In this document: in pieces, positions 37,701 to 50,878 of the stretch | How the letters are laid out: each line of letters starts with the position of its first letter | Numbering within the stretch: position 1 is the stretch's first letter | Source of the DNA: Cyathus striatus | Lineage: Eukaryota > Basidiomycota > Agaricomycetes > Agaricales > Nidulariaceae | Length of the DNA: 64,000 bases | Assembly: GCA_025738555.1 (NCBI GenBank) | Contig: JAOVFP010000005.1 | Location: 4,092,001-4,156,000, forward strand | Direction of reading: 5' to 3' | Notes under the pieces: generated by a model | The model's input: only the letters and a program-made list of their open reading frames with translations | Databases searched by the model: none | What the model was told of the DNA's origin: nothing | Made by a program: the position numbers and the translations under genes

Positions 37701-39713
37701 ATCTCACAGTCAAGGCCAGGATGCTCTTGTAACACAAGGAAAGCAATTTTTGCAGGCAACCTTGCACACGTAAGCATAGTCCAGAAGTTTATTCTACGTA
37801 TGTATTGTTTAGATTTTAACTCCCAGATACTGCAATCAAGGATTATTCATTCATCTCTTAAAAGTAAGTCGTAATATACGATCAGCATCTGTAAATTCAT
37901 ATTTCATCCAGCACCCTCTTGAAAGACAATTCTTCCTTATACTAAAATCGCTACTTGACTCAGATAGGCGTCAAACGGAATCTTCGGCGCTTATGTTATC
38001 AGAGACGTTACTCAGAGACACCCTTTTACGCCTCTCCGACACAGACTCGAGCATTTATCCTAATATTATTATTGGTCTGTGCATGTATATACAAGAGGTT
38101 TATTACGAAGAATACAGTCAAGATCTCATATCCTGTAAGCATGAAATACGATCAGGATTGTACTGTACTCATCGGTGTATAGTTGTTGGGCAGCACCTCA
38201 CACAAATTGCACGACGCCTATCAGATTTTGCTGTCGCCATTGACGGTTCTCCCTTAATCGTTATACCGGCCATACTCATACAACACAACAAAAAGTACAC
38301 CAGAGTTAGTATCTCTCTGAGGCGTGTATACTTGCAATACTGAAAGTTTATAAAGGATATATTACCCTACGTGGAAACAGCGTTGCGCGTAGCCTTAAAT
38401 AGGCTAGATGTTTCGGCAGACAGCCTGAGGCAGCTTTCTCTTGCTATATCTGCCGTAACACGCAAACCAGCATTACAAGAATCGCACATGACACCGTCCA
38501 ATATAGTCTCAATTATCTCACAAGAAATCCTTGGGGATGCCTTGCGTCTCAAAGCTCGCGTTCTACCCCGAACTATGAGATCTATTATGGAGGTAAATAA
38601 TCGAACGCGTTATATAGGTTACCTTCATTGAGAGTATATTTACAGATACTGAAAACTGACGTCTTAAATCAAAATTCTAGATCGAGACTTGCCGATGGAG
38701 GATATTATTTCCTTAGTCACCATATTTGGATGGATACAGATACAGAAGAGGACTTCAGAACATCTCTGGCAGTGGCAAAGATGATCTATCGCACTGGGGA
38801 ACAAGATCATACCGTGTTGCAGCGATTGAATGAGTACAGTTCCGATGTAAGTCTTTCAGGTTTCAGGTAGTCCAGCAACTTTATGTAGTATTCACTTTAT
38901 TTAAATCTAGCAGAGGTCTCGACTGCCGATATCTAGTATCCGATCCTGGAATATTATGGTGCTCGCCGCAATACAGGAGCCAAAGGAAAGCTGGGGTAGC
39001 ACCATCTACGCTTTCCTAGGGATATTTTCGGATGTATATTTCGCAGCACTGAAACCTAACTTGCAAGCAGCATCCTTTCCTGAAAGCACAATCACCGATA
39101 TAAACCATGCCTGTATATCAGTCAAGCTGTGGTTGATGCTAGCCAAACTTGTATCTAGCGACGAACAAAAAAGGGAACTTTCCACGTTTGCAGTTTGGAA
39201 TGAATTATGGCTACCATTCGAAAGTCTTATGCGTGCCATCGACAATGAGACTTACTCAGGAGGAACAGCAGTAAGCCTGTATTAAATCCAACATAGATTT
39301 TCTATTGAACAACATCTAGCAGCTGACCATGTCGTCGTCGCTTTCGTCTTCAGTGATCAATATTATTACACACCTACGCACGCTGCGCGTTCCCGTAGCT
39401 TCACTAATATCGACACATCTGAGCATCATAAATCGCTTACGAGCAATAAACACTGATGATTCAGTAACAGGAAAGGTGGGTCATGTGAGCGTATTCTTAC
39501 ATATCGCGACTAACCATAGACCACCGAAAGCTGCATCGCGCCCTGCAGGGATTATCAGATCCAGCACCAGACGTGGCAGCGGATACGTTGATTGAGGAAG
39601 TAGCTAAAGATATTGTAGCGGTTGAAAAACTACGCGCTCTTGAAATGAGGCGGGATGCTTTACCAGAGAGGAGAGCAGAGCGACAGAGGAAAGAGACAAG
39701 GCATCTTTCATAG
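31755..39713 (+). CDS. giant protein with paired C1-like zinc fingers, candidate UNC80/UNC79-like channel-complex protein
   Basis: A 7.96-kb gene with many introns, about 2,200-2,300 residues. It starts at ATG 31755 (MTSDLRPPRIDTGFHLF) and stops at 39711-39713 after a basic tail (MRRDALPERRAERQRKE). The first intron (gtacgt to cacag, about 32323-32371) and a 54-bp second intron (about 32830-32883) keep frame. Near 33353-33500 and 33619-33790 lie two C1-type zinc-binding units: each has a leading H, then CxxC, a second CxxC, four residues, H and C (CSLCMCAVHFDC; CASCPIIAHFAC). The rest is predicted helical repeat-like sequence. Fungal proteins of this size and layout are grouped by family resources with UNC80, an auxiliary subunit of NALCN-type cation leak channels; that link is from memory and inference, not shown here. 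Numerous small exons from 34.7 to 39.7 kb were only partly resolved. Confidence 0.7.
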
Positions 39714-39799
39714 AGTTAAAATTTTGAAATGAAATGAATAGATAGAAGAGAAAAACAACGAGTTTAAGTTTACTTCATAACTTCACAATCCCGGTGTCC

Positions 39800-40171
39800 T
39801 CATGCCGTTCGCAACCTCGCTTTCTGTGCCCGCTTCTTGTTCTCTTTGATGATAGTAGAACCAACGAAAGCACCGATTGCCGTGAGGCCGAGTACGAGGA
39901 TGAACGCGGGTAATCTAATAGCCCATTCACGAGCGGGAAAATAAGCGTGTATCTGGCTAGTGCTTTCAAAAAACGGCTATAGAATATTTCACATAAAATG
40001 TAGAACAAGGTGAAAAGACAAGATACGTACTAAAATAAGTGCCCAAATAGTGTAATAAGTGAAGATGGCCGATGCTGCCAGCAGCATAGAACCGCCGAGA
40101 GCCTTGTCGCTTACGGCCTGACGGCAAAAAGGTGAGGTAGAGAGCAGGTGCATAAGACAAGCAAATACCAT
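39800..40171 (-). CDS. DPM2: dolichol-phosphate mannose synthase regulatory subunit
   Basis: Small ER membrane protein that stabilises Dpm1 and dolichol-phosphate binding, feeding N-glycosylation, O-mannosylation and GPI synthesis. Exons 40169-40171, 40031-40117 and 39800-39976 give 88 residues. The sequence is SDKALGGSMLLAASAIFTYY, WALILPFFE, HAYFPAREWAIRLPAFILVL and FVGSTIIKENKKRAQK: two TM helices and a basic C-terminal ER tail, as in all DPM2 proteins. The first exon is only the ATG, as in ATX1. It converges with the giant gene (86 bp) and is divergent from TRS120 (319 bp). Confidence 0.95.
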
Positions 40172-40490
40172 TTGAAATATGAGTGGAGGTGCGTAGCTGA
40201 GGCTTGAAGAACTTGGGCGTTTGGGTGTGTAAGTTAGGCGGAGAGCCACGTAACATCACGCTTGGGCGCCTAAATATCTTCCCGGCAGCAGTAGTAGTAT
40301 ACTTATTAGTACTCTGGATTTGTTCGAAACTTCGACTTCGCACATATACATAACTTCCGATTGGGAACCGGTACATTGTTTACAACCTATGTTCGAATCT
40401 TATATCTAACTGAGGTTACCCACAGACACTACAATACCATTGCAACCAACAGTGTACATTCGCCTCAAGGCCTATCTTACTACGAAGCTC
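40172..40490. promoter_or_regulatory. divergent promoter region DPM2 / TRS120
   Basis: 319 bp between start codons; no further gene recognised. The frame of TRS120 is open upstream of its ATG but lacks another ATG. Confidence 0.4.
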
Positions 40491-43400
40491 ATGGATAATC
40501 ATGCCTTCGCCTCCTTAGCTCATGTCAGAATTCTTCTCCTGCCGGTCGGTGCTATATCGCAGCCTACGTTTTCCAAATACGCAGCAGAATTAAGATCATT
40601 CGAGTCGATACGGCTGGGTGATATTCCCACCGATGCTAAGGATGAAAGAGGTATGTAGCATGCGCTGGTGTTTACTATGGGTTATTCAAGCAAACTTTGT
40701 ACAAGCTCGATTTATGCCAAACCCTTTATCCACCGGCCACTTGCAATTGAGTTTTCCTACGCATCCTGTACCGCTTTCCCATAGCCCGCTCACTCTCCTT
40801 CGCCCATCTCTTTTCCCTCTTGCTGTAATTGGGATTGCGTACTCTTCCCATAAAGATTCAATACAATCCTTGAATGCTCAGTTCAATGCTTCATTATTAG
40901 ATCTATTTCCTGCGGGTGGTGTTTTCCCTATCACGAAGACTTGTTTTGTGTTTGAAGAAGGCGATGAGAATACTAGTATGGGTTCAGGATCAGAAACAGC
41001 TGGTGTCGTTGTTATACCTGGAATGATGGGAAACAAACGAATATATATCGGAACTTTATTGGCAGATGTATGCTCCCAAATACTTGGTGGTTTCGGGATT
41101 ATAGTCAGTGTCTCTCGGGTTCTCTTATTCTTGAACCAAACTTAGCGTATCTAGATTTCAGCTCTCGAAAGCCCCCTCGGAAATGAATATTTGAACTCCA
41201 GTGTGATGCCTATTCTTCCCCCTTTATCAGAGATTCCACCTCCCCTTAATCCCGATGCCAATTTAAATGCGTTACCGCCCATTCCACAGTACAGCAGCCA
41301 ACCGGATGTCCCGAGGCCATTTACCCTTTCTGCGGTTCCTACACTGAAGCGAAATTCTACCGCAGGACCCACTTTTCGCCCAGTACAAGCTCCTAAAAAG
41401 CGACTTAGTGCAATAGGTACTGCATCTTCTCATGCCAGATTATATAAGGTATTAGGTGATTTTTTTCTGTTGGTTGGTCGAACCGAAGATGCTGCTATTT
41501 GGTAAGGTTTCACAGACCTTCACCACTAGCTGCCATTTACTATTATACACAGGTATAATGAAGCTTTGTTGCTATTCAAGAATACGAACGACCCAGTTTG
41601 GCAAGCTTGTACGCTGGAAGGGATGGCCACAATTTCAATCATTGACTCCTGGTCTGCAGGCCATGGATTGGTTGGTGCTTATGGCTTCCTCAATTACCCA
41701 CAATAACCATGATTATCAGCAAAATTCCACCACTTCTAATAAAGAGCCCTGGTCAGAAGTGACAGATAAGCTCATTCAGGCTGCAACTCTCTATTTAAAA
41801 GCTCCAGTATCAGATGGAGAAAAAACACATTCGCTAATGGCTTACCTCTACTCCTGCTCCATCTTAAGACATACAAATCTATTATTTTCGGTTTGGTCAG
41901 CTAAGGGATGGGGACCATTGGCATTCACAAGCATGCTGCAACCAGGACCTAAGCCTTACATCCCTCCAACCTTAGCCTACGAAGAAGGAACCTCCTGGCT
42001 TAACTTAGAAAGGCTGAGTATCATTTCTGGCATAAACCGCACCGCCATATCGAACATATTGTCCCAACTTCATGGTCCATGGTTACTACATTTGGGATCT
42101 AGAGAAAGAATAGCAATCCTAGAAGCAACTGCAGGTATTTATGCATGTCTAGGATATCGTAGGAAAGAAGCATATATCCTTCGTGAAGTTCTAGGATGCA
42201 TCATGGATTTGATGGTTTGTGGGCGCGAAGAAGATGGGGTGCCACAGGCTTCTGCTATGCCAACAAGCGCTGGTCTCGGAATTCACAACTTTAACCCTAG
42301 ACCGGGGGACGGGTTCGTACCTACACTTGGGATGCGAATGTTTGAAAGTTCAGATGGAAATGAGAGTATTTTACGTCTCCTCAAACATACATGTGGAGTT
42401 CTCGGAATTGATTTGGAAGCAGTGCGACTTGTGGAGGAGGGTACGGCTGTGCGTGAGGGAAATGTTGACAGCTCGATGCCTAGCATTCTATATCACAGAG
42501 AACTTATGGAAGAACATTGTGAAACTTTCGGCTGGCCCGAGCTTCAGGTTGGCGTTGTTAGAGAAGCCGTTGCAGTTGCAGAAGCACTGCCAGGTAAAAA
42601 GCTTACTGTCATGTATTAAGACACTCCTAACAATAATTGCTGTCAGATTTTCCAGCGGTCGCTCAGTTTGCCTTGTCTTCCTTAAAAACACTGCAAACTG
42701 TGCTTTCCCCAGGGGATCAGCACCATCTATATTCAACCTCAGCACGAGCGTTGATGACGGCTCGAAGGCGTGGCGATTCAAGAGCAGTGGAATATTGGTC
42801 TGGACGGCCGATTCTAAGTATTTCACTGGTGCCGTATGTCCTCTATAATTTGTTTAGTCGCCATCTGACCTGTGTACAGAATACCAGACATACGGCTACC
42901 AATAGAAAAGAGTAGTTCCATACTGCGGGCCGAAGCTTCTAATGTGGTTCCTCTCCTCCAGGGAGGTAAAGATCCATTCCTCTACAACCCTCGAAAGATC
43001 ACGGCTAAGGTATTTATTCTGTGGAATTTCTTTATCATTTATTGATACTTCCGCAGGGCAAATCATTTGTGGCACTGAACGAGATTCTTGAATTTTCCCT
43101 TGTGCTACAAAATCCCTATATATTTGACCTTGAACTAAAAGCTTTGTCGTTGAGGTAAATATCTTTTAGATTTCATTGCACAGAAAATAATATCTACACA
43201 GTACGTCGGGAGTACAGTTTGAGTCTCAGGAAATTCGAGTGGTAATCCCTGCTGGTTCGATCCACGAAGTAATACTATCCGGGAAGGCGACGGAAACCGG
43301 TGAACTTTTTGTTCGCGGCTGTTACGTACAAACACCAGGTGGAATCAGGAGAGAATTTATTTTACCGCTCTTCACTGTTGAGGAGGAAGAGCGTTTTTAC

Positions 43401-45193
43401 CGTATAAAGAGCGCATTTGCCTGTGAGGTGGGAAGATCAAAGTATTCTGGATTAGCATGTTTGCCCTGGAGCACAGAAGGAAGAAGTCAGAAGAAACGAT
43501 TAACTGTATCTGGAACACGTACCACACTAAATTTTTTAGAATTCAATGTCGTCGCAGAACAACCACTCCTTAGAGTGAGGAGGGCATCCATCACACACGG
43601 AGCACTTATGCTCTTTAATGGCGAGACGTAAGAACGTCATTTTTTATATCTTTCTGAGCCTCAATAACTTCTAGGTCATCATTTCGCATCACCATTGAAA
43701 ATGTATCGCAAATACCAATCAACTTCCTACGACTTGCCTTTGAGGACTCCACCATTCCTCTTTCGCAACAAGCTTTAGCTGAAGGGGATCTTTCGGTTTT
43801 TGACACTTACGAGACGGAATTTGATCTCATACATAAGCCAGTATTCTCTTGGGAGAATAAAGATGTCAGTATCATCGAACGAGGACAGGGCGTAACGTTG
43901 TCTATCTCTTCCTTGGGCAAGGTTGGATGGTAAGTTCTGTGTTTTTTGTTCTTGTGGCTGAGTCTTACACTATGATCAGTACAAGTGGTTCAGTACATAT
44001 ATCTTATGCCAATATAAACGAGAGCGATCCAAATCTACAACAATCCGATGTCTTCTACACACGTCAAATCGTCTACCCGGTTATGGTCACAGTGTACCAT
44101 GCACTTGACTGCTGTGGAATGGACATATTACCACTGCCTGCTTATTCTGCAGGAAATGATAATGCTGTAAAACGGCGAAGAAAAGAACTATCCCAATTTG
44201 ATGACCATAGTTGGTGCCTGTTTGCGGTTGACATTCGAAATAATTATGGGATGCCGTTTGACGTGGTATTTGATAGATTACATGAAGGTATTTTTATTAA
44301 ATGGTACTCAATTTTGACTGCAATGACCGGTAATTATCAGATGCGCCGACGGGAGAATCATGTGTGACAATACCACCTGGTACCATGTCCAGGTAATCAT
44401 CCGAGTAATCTGGTATCACTTGGGTATTCTAATGTTACTCTAGGATCGTTATTCCAATTGAGAAGATTTTCCTTACCGAAGAACAAATATCAAAACCAAT
44501 CCCAACTTTGTCTGATAGGCAGTTTGTTGTTGACAAGGCTAAGCTATCTGAAGCAGATGCAAATGTTCAGCGAAAGCTATTTTGGTATAGGGAGGCGCTG
44601 TTCAAGAGCGTTCGTGGGAGATGGAAAGAGGTAAAGTGGCCCACTGAAAGGGTTCTGTCATTTCTGATAACTTTTTAGACTGGTGGTACGCGTACGGGAG
44701 AGATCTCCCTAAGGCAACAGCGTTTATCGTTGCCTATGCTCGAAGTACTCCGCCTGGAGAATGCACGCGTGCAATTGTCTCTGTGTTGTGACAATATCGA
44801 TCAAGAACTTGTTTCTGTTCCCTCTGACGGAAGGACTTACCACCCCCCTGTCAATGAGTTCGTGTACCTGAGAGCGCGAATAACCAATTTAACCAGTAAG
44901 AGAATATCCTGGCATTTTGCATATGAATTATTAACAAAGGCACAGCATATTCTGTCGTGTTTACGATGGACATTTACATGAACCCGTTGGAATACGTGGT
45001 ACACGAAGGCATTCTTTCAGATATACCACTAGGGCGCTTCGCAGCCATGGAGTCTCGAGATATTATAATACCGTTGTGCTTCCTGTCCAACGGTAGATAT
45101 GAGATTGCAGCCTACACGTATGTTTCAGGTTTGCACCATGACACTCGAAGATCCACGGGACATATATCCGCCCATATTGGAGAAACGAACTAG
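40491..45193 (+). CDS. TRS120: TRAPPII complex subunit Trs120 (TRAPPC9)
   Basis: Subunit specific to TRAPPII, the Rab11/Ypt31 exchange factor at the late Golgi. The start chosen at 40491 (MDNHAFASLAHVRILLLPVG) matches the family N-terminus; the strand-like block RILLLPVGAI, SFESIRLGDIP, and the PLSTGHLQLSFP and PLAVIGIAYSS blocks follow. The helical repeat part includes HARLYKVLGDFFLLVGRTEDAAIWYNEALLL across an intron near 41504-41552. The C-terminal half is beta-rich Ig-like modules (for example EIRVVIPAGSIHEVILSG near 43240). The stop is at 45191-45193, convergent with VPS55. About 1,300 residues, the usual fungal size. Around twelve short introns; no damage seen. Confidence 0.88.
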
Positions 45194-45371
45194 AGACATG
45201 CATGCTAAGCATCTAGATCGTTGTAGATATGCACTTATCCGTACCACTTTTCGGTGCGAACGTAGAACCACGTGTTGTAATATGTATAACCTCAATATGC
45301 CTGCATTATACAACCTTCTGGTATCAACTTACGTAGTAAGTATGTGTACTGAACTACTAAATTCTTTGAAG

Positions 45372-45923
45372 CTAATCATACTCCGAATCATCCTGACTGA
45401 ACGCCGCAGTATAGGCAAGAATTGTCCCATATACCAACCTATAAAACTTTGGTCAGGCCGCAAAAAAATTACGAGAAGCGATATTTACCCGCCACCGGCG
45501 ATAGACATTATACAAGCCCTTGTGTCAATGATATCCGAATGAGCAAGAACGACAGGAAGCGCAAATCCGGTCACAACCACCATGGAAGTAATGAAACGAC
45601 CTAAGTCCACTGGACCCGAACCTTCGTATTGCGAAGTGAACTCGTCCGAACCACAGTGAGAAAAGAGAGCATTTGGCAGCGGGGCAAGCACGAATGTTAG
45701 AGCTAGTAGATGTTACGATCTGAATGTCGAGATAACTGGACAATTCATGATATATCCTCACCCACGAGTAGTGGCAACCAGTTCGACCACAGAGCGCACG
45801 AGAGAATGATTAATAGAAAACCAACTGCAAGAACGAAGGAGAGCAATATAACGGCTGATAGAAAAACATCAGCATAATGATGAAAGGAAACAGTGAGCAT
45901 GTACTTCGTAAGCCTGCAGCCAT
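45372..45923 (-). CDS. VPS55: Vps55 endosomal membrane protein
   Basis: Four-helix membrane protein of the Vps55/Vps68 complex, needed for late endosome to vacuole trafficking. Four exons assemble to 130 residues: 19-nt first exon from ATG 45921-45923 (MAAGLR), then TVILLSFVLAVGFLLIILSC, ALWSNWLPLLVALTFVLAPL, SQYEGSGPVDLGRFITSMVV, VTGFALPVVLAHSDII and ACIMSIAGGGLVYGTILAYT, ending SEYD with stop 45372-45374. These are near-universal Vps55 motifs. Introns are GT-AG and about 50-67 bp. It is the last intact gene before the repeat block. Confidence 0.95.
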
Positions 45924-46289
45924 GGTCACAACTGAAGTTGGTGTAAGTCAACGATGATTAGCACCCTGACGCCGGCGGTGCAGCGGGCTATGCGTGCCCA
46001 TGACAGTACCGTACATTACATAATACATAGTCCGGGAGCCGAACCGTCGGTTGCCGAGATCACGCTTATTGTCACATGACTGACGTGAGGTATCTCGTCA
46101 AAGACAGTCCACAGGCAGCGTTGTCATTGACAGGGTCCGACCCCATCCGTCAAGAGGGTCTGAGTCAATGATTGACGGTCGACAGGTCAATCACTGACTG
46201 GTCAATGGAAGAGGCTGAATTATATTACTAAGCAACGGACTGAGTGTTAAATGTGGCATTGCTGGGCACTCTAATTCCTGGGTCATGAA
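45924..46289. other. VPS55 upstream region at the edge of the repeat block
   Basis: No gene. A cluster of TGAC/GTCA motifs on both strands lies at about 46075-46205 (tcaatgattgacggtcgaca), giving hairpin potential. CpG content is still normal. Confidence 0.4.
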
Positions 46290-47277
46290 TAGGCAAATGC
46301 ATGGGTTTTCTAAACCCATATGGGTCACGGGTTGGGTATTGTCAGGTAAGGGTATGGGTTGCATACCAAAAACCTGCTACCCACAGCATGTCAGAAAACC
46401 TGGTTAAGGGTGCTTCCAGGCATCCTCAAGAGAAGTAGAGAGTAGAGAAAGTAAGCTTTGTCTTTGCGGGTAAGGAGTACAAATGACACACGTACTAGCT
46501 AAAATACTCTATCGGAATATTCCATATCACGTGACCACTGCAAGAGCGCAACCCAATTCTGACACAGCATACCTGTGAGTTCATATGTGATCATAAAATG
46601 GTCTTGTAGAGCAGGCAAAATGTCTGCTATGCGAAATGTGATATCTCACACATCTGAAGACATTCCAATTATGGTTATGTAATCATGCATCATACTGGAA
46701 TGATGTGTCCATACACATTCTGCTCATCTCAATCTATCCTCACTTCTCCACTTGCCCTTCCCTTCACTTTCCTCAAATATACATCTTCATGCACTGCTCC
46801 AATATCATACCCAGCTCTGAGGAACACTTCAACACATCAGGACCTCTCCACCACTGCTTGCAAAGCCAGACCCTGAAGTTTGACAGTACCTCAACACTGT
46901 TGTGGATATATTACTACTTATCTACTATAATGTGATTTCTCACCTTCTATCTCTTTTTGTCTATTTCTTCATTCTTTCTTTCATTTCTTCTTACTTCTTG
47001 GCTTCATTTCTTTTGCAGCAGTGCTGCTTGAATATCATGTGATTTGCTATTGTTCTTCCAAACTGAGAGCAAAAAGGAAATGAGTAGAAGTAAGTAGAAC
47101 ATTCACAAGCCATCTACTTTCACAATGAACTTTATCAAATATTCTAGAGTATATAGCCTGTATATCTATAAAAACCTTGTGTAGACAGCTTGAAATTCAA
47201 TCTCTTTTTGCATACTCAATACATTGTCATATTTGACACCTGTAAGAATCAGGACTTGACTTAAGGCTATGCACTAA
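46290..47277. repeat. degenerate end of a GGGTA-rich hAT element and following CpG-poor sequence
   Basis: TAGGCAAATGCATGGGT at 46290-46306 is identical to the reversed right end of the 14771-15992 hAT, followed by GGGTA-type repeats (46310-46400). The matching second end was not located. From about 46570 onward CpG nearly disappears. No gene recognised. Confidence 0.6.
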
Positions 47278-48914
47278 GTCTTGTGTAGGGCTGCCAACTG
47301 TACCATATACGGTATACGGCCATACAATGACAGACAGATTATGGGTGTTTCCATACTGTTTCCCATACCATAAAGGAAAATCCTGAAGCACTATATGGTA
47401 TGGTACTGTCATACAGATGGCTGTATTACAGTATACAGTTACATTTTTCATTTTTCACATGCTTCTATAGTTCATGGTTGCATTTTTTGACTTGGAAGGG
47501 ATAAAGTAGTTAAGGAATAGTAATTATACCAGTTCATCAATGCAATTAAACACAAAATAGACAAATTTAATTCATTCTGACTCAAACATACATATGTACA
47601 CTCATATTTATGTCACGAAAATGATATACATCAGTCTAATTTAATTATTTCAGTTCATAGGAGACAAAGGCACTGCTTAACCATCATGAGGCTTCTGATG
47701 GTATTAGACTTTAGACTAGACTGCCAGAGTGAGATTGTGTCTCGCCCACCTGGTAAAATGCACTCCACAGCTACAGCTGAGCCTAATATATGTTAGGGTA
47801 TCACAATATAAAAATTAACAGTAAGAAAACATTCCTGGAATCCCTAAAAGATTGAGAGCAAGGCAGGACAAACAAGGGAATTGAAAATGACAACTATACC
47901 ATCACTGGACTGGGTCACAAGTCAAAAGTCCTCCTGTGGCAGTGAAAAATATTGTTCAAGCTCGTTGATATTCATCTGAGACTACTGGAAAAAGCAAGTC
48001 GTGAAGTCATGCATCTCAGTAGAGAACTCCTGTGTCAATAAGGCAGATAATGTTTCCATGTTAGAAACAGACTGATCTGCAGGAACGAACTCTTCAAAGT
48101 AATGCTTGCAATAATATTCATATAGCTTCTTCTTTGCTTCAATAAGATAGTCCACAAGTCCTTGATCCCAGCTATAATCAAGATCTAGACCTGTAAATGA
48201 TATATGAGGGTCCAGAACTGTGAAGAATAAATGTGAGTATTAATTTATAACAATAGAAGAACTACATACAAGCCGTCCAGGTGTACAATAGAGATTGGTC
48301 AAACTTTTTGTAGTACTCACTTAATTTTGATGCACTTCAATAAGACCTTTCTTGAGGTTCTCTGGAGCATCATCTAGAAACTCCTATAAAGAACCTTTCA
48401 ACTTTCTTTCAAGCCCACAAAAAACAGCTGCAACTTGAAACAACATTGGCTTCTTAGTTATTGACATTTGAGTTGTTGCAGAGCGAAGAGATAGTGCTAC
48501 CCAAGCCATACCAACACACTACTTTTTCTGCTCAAAGGAGCACACAGGCTCTGAATTTGCATTTATTTCACAAAATGCCAAGGTTTCGAGATGGTAAGAC
48601 ACCTGAAGGCAAGTCAGTAGATGATAATATGAGTCATTAGAGTATGAAGATTGGAAATAAATGTAGATTGGAAGTGATAATCATGTTGCTTGCACAAGCA
48701 GTCTTAAATGTGGCTTACCTAATAAGTTGGCATTTATGGACTGTAAGTCAGTTGTATACAGACACAGACATATGGTTCATGACAGCTTCAAACCATCCCA
48801 TCTACCATACTGCCAAAGGTACCTCTGGACTGACAGCAGTATGGCACCCATCACCATATTATGGGAGCTGTATAACTGTATTATATGGTAATGGTTGGCA
48901 GCCCTAGTCTTGTG
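47278..48914. mobile_element. hAT element (TAGGGCTGCCAAC ends), 1.62 kb, with TSD
   Basis: The element spans 47286-48906. Perfect 8-bp duplications GTCTTGTG lie at 47278-47285 and 48907-48914. The inverted ends TAGGGCTGCCAAC are exact over 13 bp, and the next bases are similar (accatat on both sides). Its minus strand still reads fragments of hAT transposase-like C-terminal sequence, such as GLDLDYSWDQGLVDYLIEAK near 48140-48200, broken by stops. It is therefore a decayed or internally deleted copy rather than a pure MITE. Confidence 0.9.
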
Positions 48915-50040
48915 TTGTTGCTAAAAAGGGTACTGTAGTTTATTACTATACTACTTGCTACTATGTACTATACTTAGGTAGTATTGTTGATTACTGAATA
49001 CACCTGCTATTCTAATTGGCAGTAGCCCATGACTCACATTACATTGTTGCTTGGTTGACTTACTCTTTGAGAACCCAACAGCTTACAAATCAGTATGCTC
49101 ATCACTATCCTCTTGCCTCAATACTCATATTCAGCTCAAGACTAGTATTAAAAGGGTACATTTCTATTCTACTTGAGTGTACTCACATTGCATGTATTCA
49201 TAGGAATACACCAACATTGTCATCACCCACAGACTACAACAGACACTACTCCTCAAAACCAAGCTCCCCCAATTTATTTCCATTCTTTCTTCATGTTTCA
49301 GCTAAGTTATTTATCCACCTTCCATTCCTTAACCTGAGATCTTTGTCCACCTGTGTTCTGTTTTAACTTACACATTTTAGATTAATTATTTTCATTCAGT
49401 ATATAAATCTCTGTATATTTCTACAGGTTGTTTTAATCAAGTTTTCACCACCTTGAACTCATAATCTAAGTCTAAGCCTTTGTCTCTATGCTCTCACTGT
49501 CAACTTTATTGATTTATACACTCTCGCTCCTCATTTTCATGCTGGAACTTCATATCGAAGTTCTCTCACTCTTGTAATGTTCCAAAACTCATTTCATTGT
49601 TCTCACTCCCTCACTCTCACCTTAGAACACTCACATTGGATGAATGTCTTGACACACTCACATTTGTTCTTTGTTTAGGTACACATAGCCCACTCAACAC
49701 CTCTTCAGTCTCCATAATCCGACTTTTCGTGAATCACAGCTTACACAGAACTATACAGCTCACTCAAGCCACTTGGTGAAAAAACTTAGACACCACATAT
49801 ACTACATGACAGAACTGGATTCTGGACATCAATATGGGTGATGACAGCCCCAAGGCAACACAGTCAGGCTGTGTGCCAAATGTGTCAGAAGCAACTAAAG
49901 TGGCTATTTGATCACTGATACCAGGAAAACGACCCAGAAAGAATGTGCCATCAGATGAGGAAGGGTCCTTTGAATTGGTAAGCACCAGTTGTCCTTGAGG
50001 ATTCATACTGATCTTTTGGATAGCAAGATCCACCTCCAAA
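48915..50040. other. unassigned repeat-block sequence
   Basis: No recognised gene. CT-rich with scattered ORFs. A 91-codon minus frame at 49764-50039 (PGISDQIATLVASD) has no recognised domain. It may belong to the 5' part of the large hAT element whose coding region follows. Confidence 0.35.
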
Positions 50041-50878
50041 GAAACACAAGGGGTTTAGACCCTTCTCTTGCAAAGATTCAAAGAAGACTCAGTCTGATGG
50101 CAATGAAGGCTCTGTCAATTCTGTGAGTACCCTGTTTATATTATTAACAATTAGTACTAACTGGACTCTGGCTGGTGCACAGGCCATATCATCTAAAAAG
50201 AAAGGCACAAGCTTGAAATCTTTTCTTTGGATGGATAAGTTGAGAGGTAGGGTGAAAGATGTCCAACCTGCAGTGGAGTCATCATCATTACAGAGTGTGA
50301 GTCATATTTAATGAAATGCCAATAGATACTTACCATGATTGGAAACATGGGGGGCCCAGCACCCAGTGGCAGCCAATGCAACAGCTATCAGAGCAACAGT
50401 AGGTGCAGCACCAACAGCATTGACTACTGGAGTACCAAGGCCAGCAGCTTCATATTTGAATGCACAGCACCATGCACAACAACCAACTGTCATTGATATC
50501 TCAGATGATGATGAAAATGATGACAATGATAACATGGATGATACAGACAAAGATGAGGGAGAGGGGGAAAGTGCAGAGGACAAATTGGGTAAGAGTTTTG
50601 CACTGTGTTAAACATGATGATTAATATTGTGTAGAGTATATGATGAAGGATTGGAACTCACCTATATATGCCTTCTTTCACCCTATTCCAAAGACTGGTA
50701 TACACAATGGATGTTGCTATCACAAGTTCCATTGCTTTGTGAAGAACTGCAAAAGGCCAGTGAAATCTGTGCACTGTTACTTGGATACAAAGGATGCTAG
50801 CTTGACTGGTAATATGCATAAGCACACAAAGCTTTGTTGGGGTAAAGATACAGTTAAACTTGCAATGGACACATGGAC

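Noticed and set aside
40440..40490. Upstream extension of TRS120
   Set aside because: The frame is open but has no ATG; the family N-terminus begins at 40491.
42219..42848. 209-codon plus-strand ORF overlapping TRS120
   Set aside because: Alternative frame of TRS120 exons; the family-matching frame is the other one.
49764..50039. 91-codon minus-strand ORF as a gene
   Set aside because: Lies in CpG-erased repeat sequence, no domain recognised, no intron or neighbour support.
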